Source: CAYXDO01 sp964463485
GTDB lineage: Bacteria; Myxococcota; Kuafuiibacteriia; Kuafuiibacteriales; Kuafuiibacteriaceae
Reading direction: 5' to 3'
Assembly (NCBI GenBank): GCA_964463485.1
Contig: CAYXDO010000170.1
Location: forward strand, 1 to 22,786
DNA length: 22,786 nt
Positions 15,107 through 22,786 of this stretch are shown one piece after another (positions within the stretch are counted from its first letter, which is position 1; every line of letters starts with the position of its first letter). Below the pieces are notes generated by a model. The model saw nothing but the letters and a program-made list of their open reading frames with translations, had not been told where the DNA came from and did not search any database. The position numbers and the translations under genes are program-made.

Positions 15107-18100
15107 GCGTCGGGCTCCTGCTTGCCGCCGTGCTGAGTTTCGCTTGCAGCCAGCACCACCTCGCGACTCTCCCCTCGAAGCTAAACCTCGGGCCTGCCGA
15201 AGCAAACGACTCACCGAGACTCACCCGGCCTTGGACTGCAAGCGAGCCGTCCGAAGCCATGTTCGAGCTCTTCGAGGTGGCCACGGAGGAGGGCCTCGAC
15301 CGTATTCCTGTCCCACCGACGACCGCGATCCCGGAGGAGGCAGCGCGGGCGCTCTTGGCTCGCCTCCCGCCGCTCGCCGAGGAAATCACGACACCGTTCA
15401 CGCTGCGTAAGGGCTCTCTGCAACCGCCGACGGCGGAAGTGCGTGTTCTGAGGGAATTGTTTCCGAAACCCGTCCCGACCGAAGCGGCGCCGAACCCTCC
15501 GCCCGGCGAGTTGACGGTCCTGAGGTTTCAACCCGAAGGCGACGTCCCGGTCGCGCGTAACCTGTCCGTTACCTTTTCTTTGCCGATGGTGCCGATCAGT
15601 GGCAACGCCGAGCTCGCCCAGAGGGAGCGTCCCGTGACTCTCACACCCGAGCCCAAAGGGAGTTGGCGGTGGCTCGGCACGCGAACGCTCCTGTTCGCCC
15701 CCGAGCGGCGATTTCCGATGGCCACGGAGTATCGAGTCGACGTCCAAAGCGGCGCGCGAGCGATGGACGGGAGCCCGCTCGAGACTGGCCGGAGCTTCTC
15801 CTTCTCGACGCCCCCCGCGAGCCTACGTCGAACGCATCCGCGCGGAGAGGCTGTTGGCCTGAGTCCCATTCTCTTCGCGTCGTTCGACCAGCTCGTCGAC
15901 CCGGCCTCGGTGCTCGAGACGATCGCGGTCTCGGCAGAAGGACTTCGCCAAGCGGTCGTCCTCGCGACACCCGAAGAGTTGGCGACAGACTCCGTCGCGC
16001 TCGCGCTGAGCCATACGGAGCCGGTCGGTCGATGGGTGGCCTTTCGACTCGAGCGAGAGCTCCCCAAAGGAACGTGGGTTACGGTGACCGTCGGACCAGG
16101 AACCCCTTCGGCCGAGGGATCGCGACGGTCTACTCGACCCGAGTCCTTCGAGTTTCGTACTTACAATCAGCTCGCCGTCGAGGAGCAATCATGCGAGTGC
16201 CTTCTTGCGTTTCGCTGGGTTGCTCGGTTCAACAACCCTCTGGACGGAGACGCGTTCCAGGACGAGTGGATTCGCACGGAGCCAGCGCTGACCGATATGC
16301 GAACGGGGGTCGAGGGAAACACGATCTTCGTCTCCGGGCGCGCGAAGCCTCGAAGCGAAGTCGAGGTCGTACTTTCGCGCGACCTCGTCGACAGCTTCGG
16401 CCAGAGGCTCGAGGAAGACGTCGTGTTCCGGATGCGGGTCGCCGGCAACCGCGAGCTCCGCACGCACGGCCGAGGGATGGTGCTCGACCCAAAGCGACCG
16501 CCGGAGTTTACTTTTTTGAGCACCAACTACTCCGAGGTCGAGATCCAGATTTGGCGGGTCTCTCCGCGAGACTATCCGGACTGGGAGCCCTTCGAAACCC
16601 GTCGCCGCGACGAGTTCCTCGAAAGGGTCGGGCGCAAGGTGCACGACTCGGTGCTGGACATCGGCGGTGTCGACGATGTGGAGACAGTTACCCGGGTGGA
16701 CCTATCGCCTTTCCTCGACCACGGCGTCGGTCAACTCGTCGTGTTGGTTCGGCCGCCGGGGCCGGACCATGACATCGCGGAGTGGGTCCAGGTGACGCAA
16801 CTCGGATTGTCGGCCGTGCGTGATCGGGAGGGGGTGAGTTGTTGGGTCAATCGCTTGTCCGATGGAGCGCCTATTTCCGGAGCAGAGCTGTCGCTCGTCC
16901 CGAACGGACCCGCCGCCCGCTCGGACGAGCAGGGACTCGCTACGATCATCGCGCCTCTCAAAGCAGGAGACTCGGTCCTCGACGAGGAGAGGCCGCTCCT
17001 CGTGGCCAAGCTGGGGGAAGATGTCGCATTCATTCATGATCTCAGCACGTCGTACGAGTGGACTCACCCGCAGGTCCTTCTTCGGATCCACGCATTCTCT
17101 GACCGTGGGATCTATCGCCCGGGAGAGACGGTTCATGTGAAGGGCTGGCTTCGGCTGCTCGAGGACAGGCCTCACGGTGATTTGGGCCTTGCGCCGGAGG
17201 TGCGTCACCTCGACTGGTCCCTGACCGATGCTCGAGATGCCTTGGTTGCGAAGGGGCGAGCTCCGCTGAGCGGGTTGGGGGGATTCGACTTGTCGGTCGC
17301 GCTGCCCACGACCGCCAACCTTGGGCACGCCTCGCTGGAGCTGCGCGCCGAGGGTGCTCGAGGATACGAGGAACCGACCCGGGTCGAGCTCGCGCTTACT
17401 GAGTTTCGTCGTCCGGAGCTCGAGATCACCGCGAGCGCGAGCGCCGCTGCCGTGGTCGCCGGAGAGCCGGCCGAAGCGACGGTGCGGGCGCGATATTACA
17501 CGGGCGAGGGACTACCAAACGCGGAAGTGAGGTGGTGGGCGACGGAGAAGTCTGCCTGGTACTCGCCGCCTGGCTGGGATGAGTACTCGTTTGGGTATCA
17601 TGCGTGGCGCTGGGGACCGGACGCGTCTTACCGCGGCCGACGTGATTCGACGAGAGAGCTCGTCGGTCAAACCAACTCCCTCGGGAGGCACTCCGTGCGA
17701 CTCGAGGTCTTGGGCAAATCTCTGCGAGACCCGCGCAGAATCGCCCTCTGGCCGTCGGTTCACGACGTCAATCGACAGGTCTACGCCGCGGGGACCTCCA
17801 TCCTCGTCCACCCTTCCAGGCTGGCGGTGGGGATCCGAACGAAGCGAATACGGGCTGGTGGCTTACTCTCCGTTGACACGATCGTGACCGACCTCGACGG
17901 CAGGGCCGTGCCGGGCGCCGCCGTCGAGGTCCGAGGTTGGCGCACGGGGCGTCGGGCGAGGCGAGGACGGGAAGAAGAGAAGCTGGAGGAGAGGGCGTGC
18001 TCGATCGTGTCGGGCAGGGAATCGGTCCGCTGCGAGCTCGGAGCGACTCGAATCGGTGAGTATCGAGTGCGGGCTCGAGTCGCTGACCAGAAGGGCCGCG

Positions 18101-21018
18101 AGCACGAGAGCGAGCTCGCCTTGTACGTCCCGGGCCCCCGACTCGGAGCCGCGAGCGCGACCCGTACACCCATGGCCGACGAGCTGGCGGAGCCCGTCTG
18201 GGAGTACGGCGAGCCCATCGTCCAACTGATTCCCGACAAACCCAGCTATCGGCCCGGAGACACCGCCGAGGTCCTCATTCGGGGCTCATTTGCTCCCGCC
18301 GAGGGCCTCCTGACTTTGGAGCGATCGGGGATCGTCCGTACCGAGCGCTTTTCGATGTCGGGAGCAACTCACTTGCTCCATGTGAAGATCGAAGAGGAGC
18401 ACATACCCAATCTCGCCGTAGCGGTGTCGCTCGTCGGATCCGCGCGGATCCCGGACTCGAGCGGACAGCACTCCGGTGAGTACGAGCCCGTGTACGCCAA
18501 GGGCCGCTTGGAGCTCCAGGTGTCGAAGGAGTCACGAACCCTGACCGTGGTCGTGACGCCCGAGAAGACGGTGCTGGAGCCCGGGGAGCGTACCAAGGTC
18601 CGAGTCGAAGTGGCCGACTTCAGAGGAGCGCCGGTTCCTGGCGCGGAGGTAACTGTGCTCGTGGTCGACGAGTCCGTGCTCGACCTGGGTCGTTACCGAA
18701 TCAAGAGCCCTCTCGAGGTCTTCTACAGGGCGAGAGACCCAGGCACAGTGGACGCCCACTCTCGAGCCTATCTTCGTAGCGTCCCGTGGGAATGCGAGGA
18801 CGGTGATTCCCGTTGCTCAGCAGCAGGCTCGGGCGAAGGAGAACTGGGGCCAGGCGACCAGATCAGCGCTCGATCGGACTTCAACCCGGTGGCCCTGTTT
18901 TCGCCAACCTCCGTCACGAACGCGTCGGGGAGAGTCACCTTGGACGTCCAGCTTCCCGGCAACCTCACACGCTACCGAATCACCGCGATCGCCGTCTCGG
19001 GCCCGAAGCGCTTCGGCGCGGGCGTGTCGACACTCACGGCGAGAAAGTCCCTCATGATCCGCCCGTCCCTTCCCCGATTTCTGAGCTATGGGGACTCCGC
19101 GGAGCTCCCCGTCGTCGTGCAAAATCGGACGGACGCGCCCATATCGGTCGCCGTGGCCGCACGAGTCTCGAACCTCTCGCTGAGGGGACACTCAGGGACT
19201 CGTGTGGAGGTCCCGGCCAACGACCGAGCAGAGGTTCGATTCCCGGTCGAGACGAAGGCACCGGGTACTGCGCGAATCCAAGTCGCGGCCTCGGCGGGCC
19301 TTCGCACAGACGGCGTCGAGCTTTCGATTCCGGTGTGGACACCCGCGACCACCGAGGTGTTTGCCACTTACGGGGAGCTGAGCGCAGACGGAGCGATTCG
19401 CTATCCCATCGATCTCGGACCCAACCTCGTGACTTCCTACGGCAGTCTCGAGCTGTCTACGGCGTCGACACTCACACAGCCGCTCCAGGACGCGGTCGCC
19501 AAGATCGTGGGAGCGCGCGGCAGCGACACCGTGTCTCTCGCTTCGAGAGTCATCGCGATCACCTCGGTGTGGGATCTGCTCGGCACCTTCGCAGCCAAGG
19601 CGCTGCCACCGCAAAGTGAGCTCTCGGAGTTGGTCAAGGCTGATTTGTTCCAGCTCGCCGCGAGCCAGAACGAAGATGGCGGATTTCGGTTCTGGGCTCG
19701 GGATACGCGATCCTGGGCGTTCGCTACGGTGCACGCGACTCATGCGCTCGCATGCGCGCGCGCCCGCGGCTTTGAGCAGAGTCCGCAAACGCTCGACCGA
19801 GCCCATCGGTATTTGGCAGAGATCGAAGAGCGGTTCGGAGCGGAGTCCCCGGAGGCGCGGAGGGTTCTGAGTGCCTACGCGCTCAGCGTACGGGAGCTCC
19901 TCGGCGATCGAAACATGGGCGCTCGAGCGCGCCAACTGATTGCAAGGGCTGGCGGAATCGAAGAGCTCTCCCTGGAGACCCTCGGTTGGGTGTATCCGGT
20001 GCTCATCGATGGGTCCTCGCCGAACGAGTTGGAGCAGCTCCGCGCAACTCTCGGAAACAAGATCACCGAAACGGCCGGGGAGGCCCACTTCGTGAGCTCG
20101 TATGAGGACGACGATCGAGGGCTCCTGCTTTCTTCCGATCGCCGCACGGACGCACTCATTCTCTCCGGGCTGATTCGGGATCGGGCAACAAGCACGGACG
20201 CGAGCTCGGCGCTTCAATCAGCAGAGCTCGTCCCGAAGCTGGTGCGTGGGCTGCTGAGCGCGCGGAACGGGTCGTGGGCGAGCCCCCAAGACGACCTTTG
20301 GGAGGTCCTCGCGCTATCTCACTATGCCCGCGAGTACGAGAGTACGGCGCCGAGCTTCACCGCACGAGCCTGGCTCGGGTCTCTCCTTGCAACGGAGCAG
20401 CAATTTCGTGGTCGGGGCCGAGAAGTGCATCAGCTCGCCGCGCCGATGGATTGGCTAACCGCTCGCACGCCCTTTGACCTCACTCTGTCCAAAAAAGGCC
20501 CCGGGCGCCTGCACTATAGGCTTGGGTTGGAGTACGCTCCGAAGTCTCTCGACCTCACCGCGGTAGATCATGGGTTTTGTGTCGATCGCGCGTACTTGGC
20601 GGTCGATCGGCCTCGTGACGTGAGGAGGGATCCGGACGGGACCTGGCGCGTCCAGGCGGGGGCTCGCGTGCGCGTGAAGGTGACGCTACTGGCGGAGACT
20701 CATCGATATCACGTTGCTCTGACGGATCCGCTGCCGGCGGGGTTCGAGATCTCCGACCCGCCTCTGGCCAGTACTCCCTTCGCACCCACCGAGACGGAGT
20801 CGTACGCGTGGTGGTATGACCACGAGGGCTTCAGGGACGACCGCGCGGAAGTGTTCGCGTCTCGGCTCTCCGCTGGCGTATATGAGTACACGTACTTCAC
20901 ACGAGCGACGACCCTTGGTCGATTTGTCGTGGCTCCGGCGAAGGCCGAAGAGACCTATCGGCCGGAGACCTTCGGACGGAGCGCGACCGATCGGGTCGTG
21001 GTCACGCTCACTCAGTAA
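15103..21018 (+). CDS. Large alpha-2-macroglobulin-like lipoprotein lacking the thioester
   Basis: About 1971 residues if started at CTG 15103. A hydrophobic signal run ends in SFAC (Cys15), a non-canonical lipobox. Residues about 137-237 resemble a Big_5/MG-type domain. DRGIYRPGETV (from 667) marks the macroglobulin N-domain, DKPSYRPGDT (from 1045) a second MG domain, and VVDESVLDL (from 1187) and the stretch from 1261 the bait-region flank and A2M domain. The alpha/alpha-toroid has QNEDGGFRFW (from 1522). The C-terminus has LPAGFEI and YRPETFGRS, typical of bacterial homologues. The thioester motif CxEQ is absent: the matching place reads GARGSDTVS (about 1470-1478), so it should not trap proteases covalently. 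Bacterial homologues are periplasmic or outer-membrane protease traps. No ATG/GTG/TTG start is found near the junction. It overlaps the helicase gene 3' end by 7 bp. Confidence 0.92.
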   Translation: MSVGLLLAAVLSFACSQHHLATLPSKLNLGPAEANDSPRLTRPWTASEPSEAMFELFEVATEEGLDRIPVPPTTAIPEEAARALLARLPPLAEEITTPFTLRKGSLQPPTAEVRVLRELFPKPVPTEAAPNPPPGELTVLRFQPEGDVPVARNLSVTFSLPMVPISGNAELAQRERPVTLTPEPKGSWRWLGTRTLLFAPERRFPMATEYRVDVQSGARAMDGSPLETGRSFSFSTPPASLRRTHPRGEAVGLSPILFASFDQLVDPASVLETIAVSAEGLRQAVVLATPEELATDSVALALSHTEPVGRWVAFRLERELPKGTWVTVTVGPGTPSAEGSRRSTRPESFEFRTYNQLAVEEQSCECLLAFRWVARFNNPLDGDAFQDEWIRTEPALTDMRTGVEGNTIFVSGRAKPRSEVEVVLSRDLVDSFGQRLEEDVVFRMRVAGNRELRTHGRGMVLDPKRPPEFTFLSTNYSEVEIQIWRVSPRDYPDWEPFETRRRDEFLERVGRKVHDSVLDIGGVDDVETVTRVDLSPFLDHGVGQLVVLVRPPGPDHDIAEWVQVTQLGLSAVRDREGVSCWVNRLSDGAPISGAELSLVPNGPAARSDEQGLATIIAPLKAGDSVLDEERPLLVAKLGEDVAFIHDLSTSYEWTHPQVLLRIHAFSDRGIYRPGETVHVKGWLRLLEDRPHGDLGLAPEVRHLDWSLTDARDALVAKGRAPLSGLGGFDLSVALPTTANLGHASLELRAEGARGYEEPTRVELALTEFRRPELEITASASAAAVVAGEPAEATVRARYYTGEGLPNAEVRWWATEKSAWYSPPGWDEYSFGYHAWRWGPDASYRGRRDSTRELVGQTNSLGRHSVRLEVLGKSLRDPRRIALWPSVHDVNRQVYAAGTSILVHPSRLAVGIRTKRIRAGGLLSVDTIVTDLDGRAVPGAAVEVRGWRTGRRARRGREEEKLEERACSIVSGRESVRCELGATRIGEYRVRARVADQKGREHESELALYVPGPRLGAASATRTPMADELAEPVWEYGEPIVQLIPDKPSYRPGDTAEVLIRGSFAPAEGLLTLERSGIVRTERFSMSGATHLLHVKIEEEHIPNLAVAVSLVGSARIPDSSGQHSGEYEPVYAKGRLELQVSKESRTLTVVVTPEKTVLEPGERTKVRVEVADFRGAPVPGAEVTVLVVDESVLDLGRYRIKSPLEVFYRARDPGTVDAHSRAYLRSVPWECEDGDSRCSAAGSGEGELGPGDQISARSDFNPVALFSPTSVTNASGRVTLDVQLPGNLTRYRITAIAVSGPKRFGAGVSTLTARKSLMIRPSLPRFLSYGDSAELPVVVQNRTDAPISVAVAARVSNLSLRGHSGTRVEVPANDRAEVRFPVETKAPGTARIQVAASAGLRTDGVELSIPVWTPATTEVFATYGELSADGAIRYPIDLGPNLVTSYGSLELSTASTLTQPLQDAVAKIVGARGSDTVSLASRVIAITSVWDLLGTFAAKALPPQSELSELVKADLFQLAASQNEDGGFRFWARDTRSWAFATVHATHALACARARGFEQSPQTLDRAHRYLAEIEERFGAESPEARRVLSAYALSVRELLGDRNMGARARQLIARAGGIEELSLETLGWVYPVLIDGSSPNELEQLRATLGNKITETAGEAHFVSSYEDDDRGLLLSSDRRTDALILSGLIRDRATSTDASSALQSAELVPKLVRGLLSARNGSWASPQDDLWEVLALSHYAREYESTAPSFTARAWLGSLLATEQQFRGRGREVHQLAAPMDWLTARTPFDLTLSKKGPGRLHYRLGLEYAPKSLDLTAVDHGFCVDRAYLAVDRPRDVRRDPDGTWRVQAGARVRVKVTLLAETHRYHVALTDPLPAGFEISDPPLASTPFAPTETESYAWWYDHEGFRDDRAEVFASRLSAGVYEYTYFTRATTLGRFVVAPAKAEETYRPETFGRSATDRVVVTLTQ

Positions 21019-22298
21019 GGTCGGCCGCGGCCGGACCGTCGCGACGCATGGCCGGACGGTCGACGCCGTGGGTCTCGCTGAGTCTGTGGAGCCGCGGACT
21101 CTCGGGTCCCTTGGGTCACGGGGATCGAGTAGGGGTGGACGCCGATGGGAATGCGCTTGCGGATCAGTCGCTCGATGCTGGCGAGGAAGCCGCGCTCTTC
21201 GGCGCTACAGAAGGACAGCGCGGAGCCTCGCGCACCGGCTCGCGCGGTCCGCCCGATGCGGTGCACGTACGACTCGGGCTCGTTGGGAATGTCGAAGTTC
21301 ACGACGTGGCTGACGCCGCTGACATCGAGACCGCGGGCCGCGAGGTCGGTGGCCACGAGGACTCGGACTTCGCCCTCGCGAAACATCGAGAGCGCTTTTT
21401 CGCGCGCCGACTGGGACTTGTTTCCGTGAATCGCGCGGGCGCTCACCCCGGTCTTTTCGAGGTGCTGGGCCACCCGGTTGGCTCCGTGTTTGGTGCGCGT
21501 GAAGACGATGGCCCGGGTGATTTCGTGGCCGTCGAGGACGTGTCCGAGGAGCTCGCGCTTGTGTTCGGCCTTCACGTGAAGCACGAGCTGGTCGACCGCG
21601 TCGGGAGTTGCGGCGATCGCCGCCACGGCGACCCGCACCGGGTCGATCAGCACTTGCCGGGCGAGCGCTTCGATGGGTTCGGGCATGGTGGCCGAAAACA
21701 TCAGGGTCTGGCGCTTGCGCGGCACCTTACTCAGGATTCGAGTCACGTCGGGCAAGAAGCCCTCGTCGAGCATTCGGTCGGCCTCGTCGAGGACGAGGAT
21801 CTCGACGTGTGACAAATCGAGCTTCCTCTGGGTGAGAAGGTCCCAGAGCCGCCCCGGGGTCGCGACGAGGACGTCGACGCCACGGGCTAACGCCGCGACC
21901 TGAGGGCCCTGGCCGACACCGCCGAAAATCACCAGGGAGTTGATGCGTCCGGAGCGCCCGTAGGTCTCGAACGATTGCTGAATTTGGGACGCCAGCTCGC
22001 GAGTCGGAGACAACACCAGAGCGCGAATGGTCTTCTTCCCTCTGTCAGGGGCTTGGGCGAGCCGCTGCAGCGACGGGAGGGCGAACGCCGCCGTCTTTCC
22101 CGTGCCGGTTTGAGCGCAACCCAACACGTCCCGGCCCTCTAGAGCCGGAGGGATCGCTTGGACCTGAATGGGCGTGGGCTGCTCGTAGCCAATAGACTGA
22201 ACCGTACGCACGAAGCGGGGCTCCAGGCCGAGGGCCGCGAAAGTCTTGGTGGGAGTTAGAACAGTTGAGGTTTGTCGATCGAGGGTCGTGGATATCAT
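21012..22298 (-). CDS. rhlE: DEAD-box RNA helicase, RhlE type
   Basis: A protein of about 428 residues with a complete set of motifs: Phe20 upstream of the Q motif (GYEQPTPIQ, 37-45), motif I AQTGTGKT (62-69), Ia PTRELASQ (98-105), TPGRLWDLL (147-155), II DEAD (171-174), III SAT (202-204), V ATDLAARGLDV (316-326) and VI HRIGRTARAG (346-355). The short basic Arg-rich tail fits the RhlE group, which unwinds RNA in ribosome assembly and mRNA turnover, often in the cold. An ATG at 22325 would add nine residues; 22298 is preferred because GGA precedes it at good spacing. It converges on the alpha-2-macroglobulin-like gene with a 7 bp overlap, so there is no room for a terminator between them. Confidence 0.96.
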   Translation of the reverse strand: MISTTLDRQTSTVLTPTKTFAALGLEPRFVRTVQSIGYEQPTPIQVQAIPPALEGRDVLGCAQTGTGKTAAFALPSLQRLAQAPDRGKKTIRALVLSPTRELASQIQQSFETYGRSGRINSLVIFGGVGQGPQVAALARGVDVLVATPGRLWDLLTQRKLDLSHVEILVLDEADRMLDEGFLPDVTRILSKVPRKRQTLMFSATMPEPIEALARQVLIDPVRVAVAAIAATPDAVDQLVLHVKAEHKRELLGHVLDGHEITRAIVFTRTKHGANRVAQHLEKTGVSARAIHGNKSQSAREKALSMFREGEVRVLVATDLAARGLDVSGVSHVVNFDIPNEPESYVHRIGRTARAGARGSALSFCSAEERGFLASIERLIRKRIPIGVHPYSIPVTQGTRESAAPQTQRDPRRRPSGHASRRSGRGRPY

Positions 22299-22522
22299 GA
22301 AATTCCGAAGCGCGGCTGTCCGCATGTCGCGGCGAGCCTTACACCGTCTTGGCGCGCCGCAGGCCGGACGGTGGGGCAGCGTTCTGCTGCTCTACGTGAA
22401 CGCTACGGGAGTTGTCGTGGATCGCGACCGATGAGCGGCGAGCACTGGGAACCAGATCCGAAACGTACGCCACACCCCCATAACACGTCAGAGCGCAGGG
22501 TGCCGAGAATCTTCTGCGACGA
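22299..22522. other. Region upstream of the helicase gene without a confident gene
   Basis: About 220 bases divergent from the helicase gene. Two short plus-strand open frames (22297-22434, 45 codons; 22431-22526, 31 codons) are linked by an ATGA overlap, and the second ends at a TTGA that overlaps the next open frame. None matches a family I recognise. The helicase promoter should lie here, but no convincing -35/-10 or sigma54 site was seen. Confidence 0.4.
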
Positions 22523-22786
22523 TTGACGGAGCGGGAAATCGTCCGGGTCGACGGCGGAGCGCTGGACTTCGCTTCGTTCGCCGAGAGGATTCGTTCGGAG
22601 AAGAATTCGTTCGATCTTCGGACGATTCATGCGATTTCTGAGTTCCGGACATCATTACGCAACACAGGTTCCTTACTGAGTCCGTCACCGGCTCTGAGTC
22701 CGTCACCGGGTCTGAGTCCGTCACCGGGCCCGAGTCCGTCACCGGGTCTGAGTCCGTCACCGGGTCTGAGTCCGTCACCGGGTCTG
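22523..22786 (+). CDS. Unassigned open frame running into the terminal repeat (partial)
   Basis: A plus-strand frame open from 22484 (after a stop at 22481-22483) to the right edge. With TTG 22523 as the first possible start it reads LTEREIVRVDGGALDFASF and continues as a charged, protein-like sequence of about 50 residues, then becomes SPSPGL repeats. Third positions of the first 40 or so codons are GC-rich. I do not recognise the family. It may be the remnant of a longer gene, since the upstream pieces lie in other frames, or a chance open frame. The opposite strand is also open here, with DPVTDS repeats, and is taken as a shadow, but the strand cannot be settled from this window. Confidence 0.25.
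   Translation, partial: MTEREIVRVDGGALDFASFAERIRSEKNSFDLRTIHAISEFRTSLRNTGSLLSPSPALSPSPGLSPSPGPSPSPGLSPSPGLSPSPGL
22676..22786. repeat. 18 bp tandem repeat at the right edge
   Basis: Six complete adjacent copies of CTGAGTCCGTCACCGGGT (22676-22783) plus three more bases, running off the window. Copies differ only at the last two positions and, in the fourth, at the second base. The period is a multiple of three, so it keeps frame: SPSPGL on the plus strand or DPVTDS on the minus strand. There are no spacers. It is unrelated in sequence to the repeat at the left edge. Confidence 0.92.

Noticed and set aside
22676..22786. CRISPR array
   Set aside because: The 18 bp units are directly adjacent with no spacers, and no cas genes are present.

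Overview
This 22.8 kb window is GC-rich, tightly packed bacterial chromosome. Its content points to a myxobacterium (Myxococcota, Polyangia-like): three separate membrane-anchored eukaryote-type Ser/Thr protein kinases, a sigma54 response regulator, large lipoproteins, and few intergenic bases. The taxon is inferred from gene content and was not tested by search.

Layout, left to right. A degenerate GACGCA/GACGATC tandem repeat (1-173) runs up to the stop codon of a minus-strand kinase (174-2273), which carries an inactive pseudokinase domain in front of an active kinase domain and ends in a tail anchor. A lipoprotein with a likely beta-propeller body (2272-3615) diverges from it and overlaps by 4 bp the start of the ribosome-assembly GTPase gene rsgA (3612-4637). 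Alanine dehydrogenase ald (4763-5860) and a second kinase with an N-terminal zinc-ribbon-like motif (5920-7665) follow on the same strand.

Convergent to that kinase is a minus-strand pair: a receiver-PAS-histidine kinase (7649-9127) and, upstream of it, a two-CBS-domain protein (9262-9687). Divergent from this pair is a sigma54-activating response regulator (9844-11241), preceded by a near-consensus -24/-12 promoter. These three genes look like one signalling module: CBS sensor, cytoplasmic hybrid kinase, and NtrC-type regulator.

A HEAT-repeat protein of unknown role (11331-13295) and a hairpin-rich 146 bp leader come next. Then a third transmembrane kinase (13442-15106) is fused in operon style, with no usable ATG/GTG/TTG at the junction, to a very large alpha-2-macroglobulin-like lipoprotein (about 15103-21018) whose thioester motif is missing. 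A RhlE-type DEAD-box RNA helicase (21012-22298) converges on it with a 7 bp overlap.

The right end (22300-22786) has no confident gene. It holds short overlapping open frames and an 18 bp tandem repeat that runs off the window.

The most unusual points are the JAK/GCN2-like pseudokinase-kinase tandem with a tail anchor, the kinase/alpha-2-macroglobulin junction with an apparently non-standard start and no thioester, and the sigma54 promoter in front of the sigma54 activator. No complete mobile element, CRISPR array, tRNA or rRNA was seen.
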